64,000 bases of DNA from Microbulbifer hainanensis (lineage in GTDB: Bacteria > Pseudomonadota > Gammaproteobacteria > Pseudomonadales > Cellvibrionaceae): assembly GCF_014904735.1 (NCBI RefSeq), contig NZ_JACZCR010000027.1:1-64000 (forward strand), read 5' to 3'. Of this stretch, positions 29,101-37,823 are shown piece after piece. Made by a program: the position numbers and the translations under genes. Numbering within the stretch: position 1 is the first letter of the stretch; each line of letters starts with the position of its first letter. The notes under the pieces are model-generated. The model worked only from the letters and a program-made list of their open reading frames with translations, was not told the DNA's origin and searched no databases.

Positions 29101-32100
29101 TCGATACTCAGTGCCTACGATTTCGGTTATCTGGATCTTTCGCTATTGCTGGCGCGGTTGAACAACAGCTTCGATCGCATGCGTGGGCTGGAGCGCTACC
29201 GCGGACATTTCCTCAACTGGTATGAGACGCGCGAGCTGCGCCCGCTGAATCCTCGCTATGTTTCCACGGTCGACAGCGGCAACCTTGCTGCCAGCCTGTT
29301 GACTCTTGCCAGCGGCCTGGAAGCGCTGCACAAGCAGCCGCTGAGCGGTCGCCAGCTGGTATCGGGCGTCAGTGACACCCTCGGTCTTGTGGCGGAAACC
29401 CTGCAGCCCGCGGAACCTGGTTCCGGCTCTAGTGAAATTCGCGATATCAGCGCGCAAATAGCGCAGCTGCGCGAACGGATAGAGATCGGGGCGAGTCAGC
29501 CACACTGGTGGCAGATCATCGACGATATTTACGAGCGCGAAGTGCCCGCACTGCAGGAGCGGGTGCTGACGCTGATCGAGCGCGACGAGAAGAATTTCAG
29601 CGCCGAGTCCCTGGGGCGTCTGCGCCACTGGCTGGATGAACTGCACCAGCATGCCATTGCAGCACGACGCTACCAGGAGAAACTGGAGCCCTGGCAGAGG
29701 TTGATGCAGGCACCACCAGTGCCATGCCGGGAGCAGGGCGGTCCGGCGGCGGAAAAATTCCGCGAGCTGGCCGAGACCTTGAGTGGTCCGGTGACCTTGG
29801 AGACGCTGTCGGATACCTGTGCTGCGGCGTTGACGCAGGTCGATCAGCTGCAAAAAATAATCGCTACCGGTGCACAGCAGCATCGCGAGGATTCCGGTGC
29901 GTGGAGTGCACGGTTGAGTAGCGCACTGGAGACTGCGCGCGAGAACGCCGAAAACTTCCAAAGCGAATTGACGCGCCTGGCCGGGCGGGCGCGGAACTGG
30001 TTTGAGGAAATGGATTTTGCCTTCCTCTACGACACGGATCGCCACCTTTTCCATATCGGATACAACGTCACCGACGCTGCACTGGACGCAAACTATTACG
30101 ATCTGCTGGCGTCGGAGTCGCGCCTGACCGGATTTCTGGCGATTGCCAAGGGTGATATTCCCGCGCGCCACTGGCGCCATCTTGAGCGACCATTCCGACG
30201 GTTGCACCGCCGTGTGGTCCTGATGTCCTGGAGCGCTACCCTGTTTGAATACCTGATGCCGCGGTTGTTGATGGAAACCCCGGACAGCAGCCTGATGGGG
30301 CGCGCCTGCCGCAACGCCATCGATGTCCACCGGGACTTCGCCGATCGTTTCAGTTTGCCCTGGGGCATCGCCGAATCCGGTTACTACGAACTCGACAGCC
30401 ATCTGCACTACCAGTACCGGGCCTTTGGTGTGCCGGGTATCGGTTTCCGCCGCGACCTGGGTGAGCGTCTCGTCATTGCGCCCTATGCATCGATGATGGC
30501 CCTGCCATTTACCGCTGACGCAGTCATCGAAAACCTGCGCGAGCTGAGAAAGCACGGTGGTTACGGTCAATTCGGTCTGTATGAGGCCATCGACTTCGGT
30601 CGCACAGCCAAACCGGCACCGCGCCGTGCGCGCACGGTACGTTCTTATATGAGTCACCACCAGGGCATGATTTTGCTGGCCCTGAACAATTTCTTTCACG
30701 GTGACATCATGCTGCAGCGTTTTCACGGAGATGCGCGTATCGCCGGTCTGACGCCGCTTTTGCACGAGCGCAATCCCCTCGCGCCACCGGCACCCAGACC
30801 CTGGAAACGACCGGGCGTTTTACGTAGCTTCCACGTCGAAGTCGCACTGGACAGCTGGTGGCCACAACCATCCCGTCCGCAGCCGCACTACAACCTGCTG
30901 TCTAACGGACACTACAGTCTGGTGCAGGCGGCGGATGGTGCCGGCGGCAGCTATTGGCACGATATCGCCGTAACACGCTGGCAGCCGGATCCCACCCGGC
31001 ACCAGTGGGGCCACTGGAGCTACGTGCGCGACCTGGACAGCGGCGAACTCTTTTCCGTGGGCCTGGCGCCCTGTGGTGGTGATGCCGCTAACTGCACTGC
31101 GCACTTCTCTCCACAGAGTGTCGAATTACAGCGCCGCCAGTCGCAGCTCTTCTGCCGGCTGCACATTGCGCTGAGTTCCCAGCATGATATCCAGGCGCGG
31201 CGTCTCATCATCAAGAACGAGAGCGATCGCGAGCGCCGCCTGCTCCTGGCGGACTACGCCGAAGTCGTCCTGGCCCCGGAGCCGGCAGATCAGCGCCACC
31301 CGGCCTTCGCCAAACTGTTTGTGGAGAGCCAGTACCTTCCCGAAGAGCAGGTAATGCTCTATCGGCGTCGGCCGCGCGGCAGCGACGAAAAACCGATCTA
31401 CCTGGCCCACAGTGTTCTGGTGCAATCCGGCGTCCGCCATCGGGTCGGCTGGGAAACGGACCGCGCCCGTTTCCTTGGCCGCGGCCGTTCCCCGGCGAAT
31501 CCCCAGGCGCTGGAAAACGGCTTGGCGGGCTTCACCGGCACTACCGGTCCGGTGTTGGATCCGGTGATCGCCTCGGCGCAGGAAGTGGTGGTGCCGCGGC
31601 AATCGGAGATCGAGATCGTTTACCTGACTGGCGTGAGCAAATCGCGGCGCGAACTGCTGTCGATGCTGCGCTCCTACCGCTCGCGGCCTAAAGCGCGCTG
31701 GATCTTCGACCTGGCACGTATGCAATCGGAACACGAGCTGCGCAACCTGCGCATGGTGGCGGGGAATATGCCCTGGATGATGGACCTGCTGTCGGCGGTT
31801 CTGGCTCCGGCCAGCGGTCTGCGCGTGCCGTCGAGGGTGCTGGCGCGCAGCCGCCATATCCAGCCAGGACTCTGGAGCCGGGGCATCTCCGGCGATAACC
31901 CGATACTGCTGGTGCAGATCCGCACTGAACAGGAGATCGAATTCATCGAGCCGATTTTGCAGGCGCACACCTATTGGGGTGGCCGCGGTCTGGCAGTGGA
32001 TCTGGTGATCATTGACGAGGAGTCGGCGGGCTATGCCCAGGAAACCCGCGATCGATTACAGGAAATGATCGCCGACATCCGCGGGCGCACCCTGCGCAAG

Positions 32101-34746
32101 CTTGCCGGTTCGGTGGTGATGGTCGCGGGCCAGGAGCTTCCCGGTAACGAGCGTATCCGCCTGTTGGCAGGCGCGCGTGCCGTGCTCGATTCCAGCGCCG
32201 GTTCGGTTCTGGCGCAACTGGAGCACGGCGCTGCAACGCTGCGGACACAGCAGCAGCCGCTGCCGCCCTTTGTGCCGGTGCACTCCTCAGACTATGCGCC
32301 GCAGCCGACTCCGACACTGGAGCGGCCCAACGACCTGCTGTTCGACAACGGCCTGGGCGGATTTTCCGCCGACGGCCGCGAGTATGTCCTGCATCTGCAA
32401 CCGGGCCAGCGGCCACCTGCGCCCTGGGTCAATGTAATCGCCAATCCCGATTTTGGTTGCCTGGTGTCCGAGGGCGGTTCCTGCTGTACCTGGAGCGGTA
32501 ACAGCGGAGAGCACCGCCTGACCGCCTGGAACAACGACCCGGTGCGTGACCCTAGCGGTGAGGTGCTTTACCTGCGGGATGAGGAAACAGCCGAAGTCTG
32601 GTCGCCAACTCCGGCGCCGCGACCTGCCGACGCTCCGTACCAGATACGCCATGGCGCCGGCTACAGTGAATACCGGCACAACAGCCACGGTCTGGAGCAA
32701 TCCTGGCACGTTACAGTGGACCGGGAGGCGCCGGTAAAGATCGCTCGCCTGACCCTGAAAAATTGCTGGGACACCCCCCGCCGCCTGACCGCCACTTATT
32801 ACGTGGAGTGGGTACAGGGGTTGATACGGGCGAACAGCTGGCCCTACCTAGTTAGTGAATTCGAGTCAGAGAACTGTGCGCTGCTGGCCCGCAATGCCTT
32901 CGTCGCCGATGCCAAACCCGGCGTCGCTTTCCTGACCGCCAATCTGCCACCACATGGCCTCACCACCGACCGGCAGGAGTTTCTCGGCAACAACGGAGAC
33001 CTGTCGGCGCCGGAAGCATTGTTCCGTATCGGTCTGTCCGGGCAGGTGCAGTGCGGTTGCGATCCCTGTGCGGCCTATCAGGTGCATATCGACCTGGCGG
33101 CCGGTGAGAGCCAGACAGTCTATTTCATCATGGGGGAGGGCGCCGATCGCGCCCATGCCCTGGAGCTCGCAGGGGAATTCCGCGATCCCCACCGGGCGGA
33201 AGCGGCCCGCGTGGAATTCGAGCAGTTCTGGGAGAACTACCTCGGCAGCGTGCAGGTGGAAGTGCCGGACAAGGCCACCGAGCTGCTGGTCAATCGCTGG
33301 CTGCCATACCAGACTCTGGCCTGCCGTCTGTGGGGACGCAGCGGCTTCTACCAGTCCAGTGGTGCCTTCGGTTTTCGCGACCAATTGCAGGATGTCCAGG
33401 CGCTGCTGTGGACCCACCCGGAGTGGACCCGCGAGCATATACTGCGCGCGGCCTCGCGCCAGTTCCAGGATGGCGACGTGCTGCACTGGTGGCATGAAAA
33501 TCCATTGCGCGGCGTCCGCACCCGCTGCTCCGACGACCTGCTGTGGATGCCATTCGTCACCGCCCAGTACATACGCACCACCGGTGACTACGGGATTCTG
33601 GATGAACCGGTGTCCTACCTGCAGGGAGCACCGCTGGAAAAGGACGAACACGAGCGCTACGCGGAGTTCGATACCGCCGATGAGTCCGGTTCACTCTACG
33701 AACACTGCTGCCGCGCGATCGAACGCGCCAGCGCCGTGGGTCCACACGGGCTGCCGGTAATCGGTAACGGCGACTGGAACGACGGCTTCAACCGCATCAG
33801 CACCACCGGTCGCGGCGAAAGTGTGTGGATGGGCTGGTTCCTGTTGCGGGTCTGTCGCGATATGGCGCCTCTGTGCGACTACATCGGCGACGCGGCGCTG
33901 GCGGAACACTACCGCCAGCTCGGTGAAAACTTCCGTCAGCAGGTTGAGGAGAGCGGCTGGGATGGCGCCTGGTATCGGCGCGCCTACTACGACGATGGTA
34001 CGCCGATAGGCTCAAAGCTGAGCGACGAGTGCAAAATCGACCTGATTGCGCAGACCTGGTCTGTGTTATCCCAGGAAGCGCCCACGCCTCGCGCCCGCGA
34101 GGCGATGAACTCCGCCTATGAAAAACTGGTGAACGAAGACGCGCGTCAGGTACTGCTACTGAAGCCGGCCTTCGACAAGACGAAAAAAGATCCCGGCTAT
34201 ATCAAGGGATACCCGCCCGGTATCCGCGAAAACGGCGGCCAGTATACCCACGCCGCCACATGGTCCGTCTGGGCGGCTGCGGGTCTCGGGCACAGCGAAC
34301 GGGGCCATCACCTGTTCACGTTATTGAACCCGATCACCCATACCGACACTCCCGAAGGTGTGCAGTGCTACCGCACCGAACCCTATGTGCTGGCGGGTGA
34401 TGTCTACGGCGTGCCTCCCCATGTTGGCCGCGGTGGCTGGACCTGGTATTCGGGGGCCTCCGGCTGGCTCTATCGGGGCGCACTCGAGGCATTGCTGGGC
34501 GCGCGGATCCTCGATGGTGACAGCCTGGAGATCAAACCGTGCCTGCCGGAATCCTGGGACAGATATCGCCTGTCGATGCGTTTCGGCGGCAGTCGCTACG
34601 ATATCGAGGTGCGCAACTGCGGCGGTTGCCCCCGCGATATTGCCGAGCTGACCCTAGACGGAGAGAAGGTCTCCGGCGAGCGTATCCCGCTCTCGGATGA
34701 CGGCGCCGAACATCAAGTCACCGTGGTCTTTGCGCCGGCCTCCTGA
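26119..34746 (+). CDS. ndvB: cyclic beta-1,2-glucan synthase (NdvB/Cgs-like)
   Basis: 2875 residues, full family length. In order: N-terminal soluble region (about 1-340); first membrane helices (345-395); GT84 glycosyltransferase domain (about 420-760; TLDADSQMPPGTARRL, LLRRSHRWIRGDWQL); further membrane helices (770-930); glycoamylase-like domain (about 1310-1480; IAESGYYELDSHLHYQYRAFGVPG); carbohydrate-binding repeats; and a C-terminal GH94 phosphorylase domain (about 2390-2800) with GNGDWNDGFNR near 2550 holding the general acid. It initiates, elongates, trims and cyclises beta-1,2-glucan from UDP-glucose at the inner membrane. Cyclic glucan serves in osmotic adaptation and envelope stress. 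It is coupled to the Usp gene. Confidence 0.93.
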   Translation: MKLRSGKSDRPARGRKFFLRRKPPQVARESGNQTESSASKQGRDDEQMRRETIAALAKRHRHLVDIERGYPLKSHLRTLDKHFQEIYQQLATRVEAGEKGTRSEEWLLDNRHVVQEALELVRESLPRNYLRQLPKVAAEDGGTDLRVHALADTLVSNLLQPVDIESIHGLVDQYQEETILSTGELWALPALLRLSLLEHLAHFADEALEQALASAEAESVGIASAIISLRELRSHDWRDFIESLSRVDRILSSDPAGAYEKMDFETRDHYRGVIEKLARGSDSAEFQIAQRLVALSEEQEPGSRRRHVGYFLVGEGEAELEQAVEFRPNILQRLHRQLLHKASTVYFSGLALFSVPLLLALAIYLLVHGTGIGLALLVVAIAAVPLVGMALALVNGLITHSLSPRKLPKMDFERGIPAECRTAVVMPVLFSDAEDMQKILECLEINFLNNDDGNLVYVVLSDFSDADMQSAPGDDELLQAARDSIEALNERYSDAEGRAPFLLLHRERRWNPAENCWMGWERKRGKLIEFNRVLKGRDTESFVACFGDREQLRHVRYVITLDADSQMPPGTARRLVGTMAHPLNRAVIDENVRRVVAGYGFLQPRLETDPAGSEETVFSEVFSGDRSVDLYTHAVSDAYQDLFGEAIFAGKGIYDPAVFSQTLAGHLPENTILSHDLLEGAIGGAALLSDTIFYEQYPPNVFALLRRSHRWIRGDWQLLSWLGNRVPVDDGKKVANPLPPIHRWKIADNLRRSLEAPSLLALFLLAWSGWLPGSALVWTLGLLFLSAAPVWLELLSILWRSIADPLCAARHLRGGPAVLQQRALHWLLSLALLPTQAVNALDAIVRTLYRLAISHRHLLEWRSAAHVNRSASAALSVNGAWRELWISPVFAILAIIWLLFTAPVNLLPAAPLLLAWLLLPQLIYRINLPHRFEAPTLTEENISELRLLSRRTWFFFEHFMGPDDHWLPPDNYQEEPLAVLARRTSPTNIGLGLLSILSAYDFGYLDLSLLLARLNNSFDRMRGLERYRGHFLNWYETRELRPLNPRYVSTVDSGNLAASLLTLASGLEALHKQPLSGRQLVSGVSDTLGLVAETLQPAEPGSGSSEIRDISAQIAQLRERIEIGASQPHWWQIIDDIYEREVPALQERVLTLIERDEKNFSAESLGRLRHWLDELHQHAIAARRYQEKLEPWQRLMQAPPVPCREQGGPAAEKFRELAETLSGPVTLETLSDTCAAALTQVDQLQKIIATGAQQHREDSGAWSARLSSALETARENAENFQSELTRLAGRARNWFEEMDFAFLYDTDRHLFHIGYNVTDAALDANYYDLLASESRLTGFLAIAKGDIPARHWRHLERPFRRLHRRVVLMSWSATLFEYLMPRLLMETPDSSLMGRACRNAIDVHRDFADRFSLPWGIAESGYYELDSHLHYQYRAFGVPGIGFRRDLGERLVIAPYASMMALPFTADAVIENLRELRKHGGYGQFGLYEAIDFGRTAKPAPRRARTVRSYMSHHQGMILLALNNFFHGDIMLQRFHGDARIAGLTPLLHERNPLAPPAPRPWKRPGVLRSFHVEVALDSWWPQPSRPQPHYNLLSNGHYSLVQAADGAGGSYWHDIAVTRWQPDPTRHQWGHWSYVRDLDSGELFSVGLAPCGGDAANCTAHFSPQSVELQRRQSQLFCRLHIALSSQHDIQARRLIIKNESDRERRLLLADYAEVVLAPEPADQRHPAFAKLFVESQYLPEEQVMLYRRRPRGSDEKPIYLAHSVLVQSGVRHRVGWETDRARFLGRGRSPANPQALENGLAGFTGTTGPVLDPVIASAQEVVVPRQSEIEIVYLTGVSKSRRELLSMLRSYRSRPKARWIFDLARMQSEHELRNLRMVAGNMPWMMDLLSAVLAPASGLRVPSRVLARSRHIQPGLWSRGISGDNPILLVQIRTEQEIEFIEPILQAHTYWGGRGLAVDLVIIDEESAGYAQETRDRLQEMIADIRGRTLRKLAGSVVMVAGQELPGNERIRLLAGARAVLDSSAGSVLAQLEHGAATLRTQQQPLPPFVPVHSSDYAPQPTPTLERPNDLLFDNGLGGFSADGREYVLHLQPGQRPPAPWVNVIANPDFGCLVSEGGSCCTWSGNSGEHRLTAWNNDPVRDPSGEVLYLRDEETAEVWSPTPAPRPADAPYQIRHGAGYSEYRHNSHGLEQSWHVTVDREAPVKIARLTLKNCWDTPRRLTATYYVEWVQGLIRANSWPYLVSEFESENCALLARNAFVADAKPGVAFLTANLPPHGLTTDRQEFLGNNGDLSAPEALFRIGLSGQVQCGCDPCAAYQVHIDLAAGESQTVYFIMGEGADRAHALELAGEFRDPHRAEAARVEFEQFWENYLGSVQVEVPDKATELLVNRWLPYQTLACRLWGRSGFYQSSGAFGFRDQLQDVQALLWTHPEWTREHILRAASRQFQDGDVLHWWHENPLRGVRTRCSDDLLWMPFVTAQYIRTTGDYGILDEPVSYLQGAPLEKDEHERYAEFDTADESGSLYEHCCRAIERASAVGPHGLPVIGNGDWNDGFNRISTTGRGESVWMGWFLLRVCRDMAPLCDYIGDAALAEHYRQLGENFRQQVEESGWDGAWYRRAYYDDGTPIGSKLSDECKIDLIAQTWSVLSQEAPTPRAREAMNSAYEKLVNEDARQVLLLKPAFDKTKKDPGYIKGYPPGIRENGGQYTHAATWSVWAAAGLGHSERGHHLFTLLNPITHTDTPEGVQCYRTEPYVLAGDVYGVPPHVGRGGWTWYSGASGWLYRGALEALLGARILDGDSLEIKPCLPESWDRYRLSMRFGGSRYDIEVRNCGGCPRDIAELTLDGEKVSGERIPLSDDGAEHQVTVVFAPAS

Positions 34747-34885
34747 ACGACGGAAAAGTGTTTTTTTGTGCCAGCTAAGTCGCCAGTTTCCGCTTTCTGC
34801 TGATCTGCTAACTATAATTTTTTCATCCATAGCGCCCACCGCTACCGGCGGGCGCCATTAGTCCGTAGTTGTAGGAGAGAAAATT
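34747..34885 (+). promoter_or_regulatory. leader region of hsp20 with -10 and hairpin
   Basis: A consensus -10 TATAAT lies at 34813-34818; I cannot place a good -35. About 15 bases downstream GCGCCC (34832-34837) and GGGCGC (34850-34855) form a stable hairpin in the predicted leader, 30 bases before the start codon. The ribosome site AGGAGA (34873-34878) is outside the stem, so a thermometer role is not shown. Confidence 0.45.
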
Positions 34886-35338
34886 GTGAAGATGCCCGCC
34901 AAAAGACCCACAGACCTGTGGCACCGCTTCCAGGAGGATTTCGACCAGTTGACGCGAGCCGTGGGAGAGCGCTGGCCCTCCATGTTTGAAGAGGAGGGTG
35001 AAATGGCAGCCCGCGAGTGGTCGCCATCCGTGGACGTGATCGAGGAGGACAACCAGTTTATGGTTAAAGCCGATATTCCTGGTGTGGACCCCAAGGATAT
35101 CGAAGTCACACTGGACGGCGGCAAGCTGGTGATCCGCGGGGAGCGCAAGTGGGAGAAAGAGGAAAAGAAAGAAGGCTATATGCGCACCGAGTGTTCCCAC
35201 GGAATGTTTTACCGGCGCTTTAACCTGCCCGAGTCTGCAGATCCGGAAAAGATCTCCGCGAAGGGCAAGGACGGGGTGCTGACGGTGACTATTGGTAAGC
35301 GTGAAGTTTCCAAACCCAAGCGGATTTCAATCCAGTAG
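34886..35338 (+). CDS. small heat-shock protein, Hsp20/alpha-crystallin family
   Basis: 150 residues. Alpha-crystallin domain about 45-140 (WSPSVDVIEEDNQFMVKADIPGVDPKDIEV; GVLTVTIGK as the GVL motif), ending with a short tail KPKRISIQ that carries the IxI/V anchor. ATP-independent holdase. GTG 34886 has AGGAGA seven bases upstream; ATG 34892 is the alternative. It stands between the glucan synthase and groEL. Confidence 0.93.
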   Translation: MKMPAKRPTDLWHRFQEDFDQLTRAVGERWPSMFEEEGEMAAREWSPSVDVIEEDNQFMVKADIPGVDPKDIEVTLDGGKLVIRGERKWEKEEKKEGYMRTECSHGMFYRRFNLPESADPEKISAKGKDGVLTVTIGKREVSKPKRISIQ

Positions 35339-35367
35339 CGCTCATGCTGCAAGCGAAATATTCAACG

Positions 35368-35394
35368 AGATAAGGGCCGCGTAGGCCCTTATCT
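35368..35394 (+). terminator. hairpin between hsp20 and groEL
   Basis: AGATAAGGGCC / GGCCCTTATCT is a perfect 11-bp stem around GCGTA, followed by ATTTCT. The U-tract is imperfect, so it may be a terminator or a processing/attenuation site that lowers groEL relative to hsp20. Confidence 0.7.
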
Positions 35395-35445
35395 ATTTCT
35401 GCGTCGCATTTTCTATTGCGGCCTGGTTAGAGGTTCAGAAAAGCC

Positions 35446-37068
35446 ATGCCCGCCAAAGAACTGAAATTTGGAACCGATGCCCACACCCAGATGATTGCAG
35501 GTGCCGCCATTCTTGCGGATGCGGTCAAGGCCACTCTGGGCCCAAAGGGTCGCAACGTCATTATCGAGAAGCATTATGGCCCGCCGGCGGTGACCAAGGA
35601 TGGCGTCTCCGTGGCCAAAGAAGTGGAGCTCGAGGACAAGTTCCAGAATATGGGCGCGCAAATGCTGAAGGAGGTCGCGGCCAAGACTTCGGAAGTGGCC
35701 GGTGACGGTACCACCACCGCCACGGTACTGGCGCAGGCGATTATGCAGGAGGGCTTCAAGGCGGTGGTGTCGGGCATGAACCCGATGGATATCAAGCGCG
35801 GCATCGATCAGGCGGTAAACGTGGCTGTTGAGCAGCTGCACCAGATGTCCACACCCTGCGATACCAGCAAGGCGATCGCCCAGGTGGGTACCATCTCCGC
35901 CAATGGCGACGAGGATATTGGCAATATCATCGCCAAGGCCATGGAAACCGTTGGCCGCGACGGAGTAATTACGATCGAGGAAGGCTCCGGACTGGTTAAC
36001 GAACTGGAAATAGTCGAGGGGATGCAGTTCGACCGCGGTTATCTCTCCGCATATTTCGTCACCGACCGCAGCGCCATGCGGGTGGAGCTGGAGAACGCTT
36101 ACGTTCTCCTCTACGACAGGAAGATCGGCAACATCCACGAGTGCCTGCCGTTGCTTGACCAAATAGCCCAGACCGGCAAACCCCTGCTATTTATTGCCGA
36201 GGATATCGAGGGCGATGCCCTGGCAACCCTGGTGGTGAACGCCATGCGCGGCACCATGCATGCTGCCGCGGTTAAGGCCCCGGGTTTTGGTGACCGCCGC
36301 AAATCGATGCTCGAGGATATTGCCGTGATGACCGGGGGCAAGGTGATTACCGAAGAACTGGGCCTGACGCTGGACAATGCGACTCTTGAGGATCTCGGCC
36401 GGGCGCGCAAGATTATCGTGACCAAGGATGACACGACAATGATTGGCGGCGCCGGGTCTCAGGAAGACATAGACGCGCAGATGGAGAAAATCCGCGGGCA
36501 GATAGATCGCAGCACCTCGGACTACGACAAGGAAAAACTGCGCGAACGCCTCGCCAAGCTGTCGGGCGGGGTGGCGCTGATCAAAGTCGGTGCGGCGACA
36601 GAGATTGAAATGAAAGAGAAAAAGGATCGGGTCGACGATGCACTCAACGCCACCCGCGCGGCAGTGGAGGAGGGCGTGGTACCCGGCGGCGGTGTTGCGC
36701 TGATCCGCGTGCTGCAAGCATTGAAAAAGAGCAAGCTTAAAGGGTCCAACCACGACCAGGATGTCGGTATAGGCCTCGCCACCGGTGCCCTGGAGAGGCC
36801 ATTGCGGGAAATCGTTAATAATGCCGGTGAGGATGCCTCCGTGATTATCAACGAAATCAAGAAGCGCAAGGGAAACTATGGCTACAACGCGCAGACGGAG
36901 AGCTATGGCGACCTGATCGAACTGGGCATTATCGACCCCACCAAGGTGACTCGCTCCGCACTACAGAACGCCGCCTCGATCGCGGGCCTGATGATTACGA
37001 CCGCAGCGATGATTGCAATCTTACCGGAGACAGAGGAGAAAATGCCGCCGATGGAGGGTGGAATATAG
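35446..37068 (+). CDS. groL: chaperonin GroEL, solitary paralogue
   Basis: 540 residues. Equatorial ATP motifs [10 protein letters not shown] and [14 protein letters not shown], apical domain and [13 protein letters not shown] are all present. No groES lies beside it, and the C-terminus ends PPMEGGI instead of the Gly-Gly-Met repeats of housekeeping GroEL. This suggests a second copy acting on particular clients or under stress and using a GroES made elsewhere. It follows Hsp20 after a hairpin. Confidence 0.95.
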   Translation: MPAKELKFGTDAHTQMIAGAAILADAVKATLGPKGRNVIIEKHYGPPAVTKDGVSVAKEVELEDKFQNMGAQMLKEVAAKTSEVAGDGTTTATVLAQAIMQEGFKAVVSGMNPMDIKRGIDQAVNVAVEQLHQMSTPCDTSKAIAQVGTISANGDEDIGNIIAKAMETVGRDGVITIEEGSGLVNELEIVEGMQFDRGYLSAYFVTDRSAMRVELENAYVLLYDRKIGNIHECLPLLDQIAQTGKPLLFIAEDIEGDALATLVVNAMRGTMHAAAVKAPGFGDRRKSMLEDIAVMTGGKVITEELGLTLDNATLEDLGRARKIIVTKDDTTMIGGAGSQEDIDAQMEKIRGQIDRSTSDYDKEKLRERLAKLSGGVALIKVGAATEIEMKEKKDRVDDALNATRAAVEEGVVPGGGVALIRVLQALKKSKLKGSNHDQDVGIGLATGALERPLREIVNNAGEDASVIINEIKKRKGNYGYNAQTESYGDLIELGIIDPTKVTRSALQNAASIAGLMITTAAMIAILPETEEKMPPMEGGI

Positions 37069-37089
37069 ATCAGCATGCCAAGACGCTGT

Positions 37090-37117
37090 CGTCATTCCGG
37101 TCAAGACCGGGATGACG
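37090..37117. terminator. hairpin between convergent groEL and acetyltransferase genes
   Basis: CGTCATTCCGGTC-AA-GACCGGGATGACG pairs over 13 positions with one G-T wobble. It lies 22 bases after the groEL stop and 25 before the end of the convergent gene, so it can serve both strands, although no clear U-tract follows. Its sequence resembles dispersed extragenic palindromes seen in many proteobacteria. Confidence 0.6.
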
Positions 37118-37141
37118 AGCAGTCTGGTTGCCTGCCGCACC

Positions 37142-37690
37142 TTAAGCTTCGGATAGGTCGAGGGTATAAATTACCTGGGTGTGATCCTCCGGATCCGAGC
37201 GACAGTCCCAGCCCATATCCCCCGCCACCTGGCGAAGCTTGGCATTCTCGGCGGAATCGATGGAGTAGAGATGATCGATGCCCCGGGCGCGAGCGGACTC
37301 GATCAGGCGATTCAGTAACAGTGTGCCGAGACCTTGCATTTGCCAATCGTCCGCGATGACCACTGCGCATTCGGCCGCGCTTCCCCCGGATTCCACGGCG
37401 TAGCGGGATACGCCGATTTCTTTTTCTCCACCTGAATCCTCGATGACGGCGATAAACGCCTCGCGCTGGTCGTGGTCAATATCCGTCAGCCGCTCCAGCA
37501 ACTGTTGGCTGGGTTTGCCGACGCCACCGAGAAAACGGAAGTGTCTGGATTCCGCTGACAGGTTGGTGATGAATTCCCGTTCCAGTTCAATATCGCCCCG
37601 GTCCAGCGGGCGCACTGTGACCACTTGGCCGTTGCGTAACTTTTCTGTCACGGTTCTCGATAGTGCGTCCTGGTGTTCATTGTTGGACAT
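37142..37690 (-). CDS. GNAT-family N-acetyltransferase
   Basis: 182 residues from ATG 37690, nine bases after AGGAGG; a GTG at 37696 would sit too close to that ribosome site. The acetyl-CoA loop is VIADDWQMQGLGTLLLNRL (Q/RxxGxG/A motif near 115-125), preceded by the beta-strand AECAVV. Members of this stand-alone group resemble the C-terminal domain of Pat-type lysine acetyltransferases that control acetyl-CoA synthetase. With acsA in the same island that target is an attractive but unproven idea. Confidence 0.85.
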   Translation of the reverse strand: MSNNEHQDALSRTVTEKLRNGQVVTVRPLDRGDIELEREFITNLSAESRHFRFLGGVGKPSQQLLERLTDIDHDQREAFIAVIEDSGGEKEIGVSRYAVESGGSAAECAVVIADDWQMQGLGTLLLNRLIESARARGIDHLYSIDSAENAKLRQVAGDMGWDCRSDPEDHTQVIYTLDLSEA

Positions 37691-37750
37691 TGTCACCTGC
37701 CTCCTCTCAAGCTTTACCGCCGGTTTCTACAATCTGACTCAATAATAGTT

Positions 37751-37780
37751 CTGTCTGTTTGCTCCCGGGCAGCCAGACAG
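37751..37780. promoter_or_regulatory. inverted repeat in the leader of the hydrogenase operon
   Basis: CTGTCTG (37751-37757) and CAGACAG (37774-37780) are perfect 7-base arms; GCT/AGC extends the pairing inside, with loop CCCGGGC. It is 44 bases upstream of the first hydrogenase gene. It could be an operator or a leader hairpin. No FNR box is visible here. Confidence 0.4.
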
Positions 37781-37823
37781 TTTCATTTACGCGCCGGATA
37801 TCGCCGGGTGGGACGCCAAAACG

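Noticed and set aside
29143-30765. 540-codon open frame on the minus strand
   Set aside because: Lies wholly within the glucan synthase gene, whose GT84/glycoamylase domains are unmistakable; composition is that of an antisense shadow in GC-rich DNA.
35413-36162. 249-codon open frame on the minus strand
   Set aside because: Antisense to groEL.
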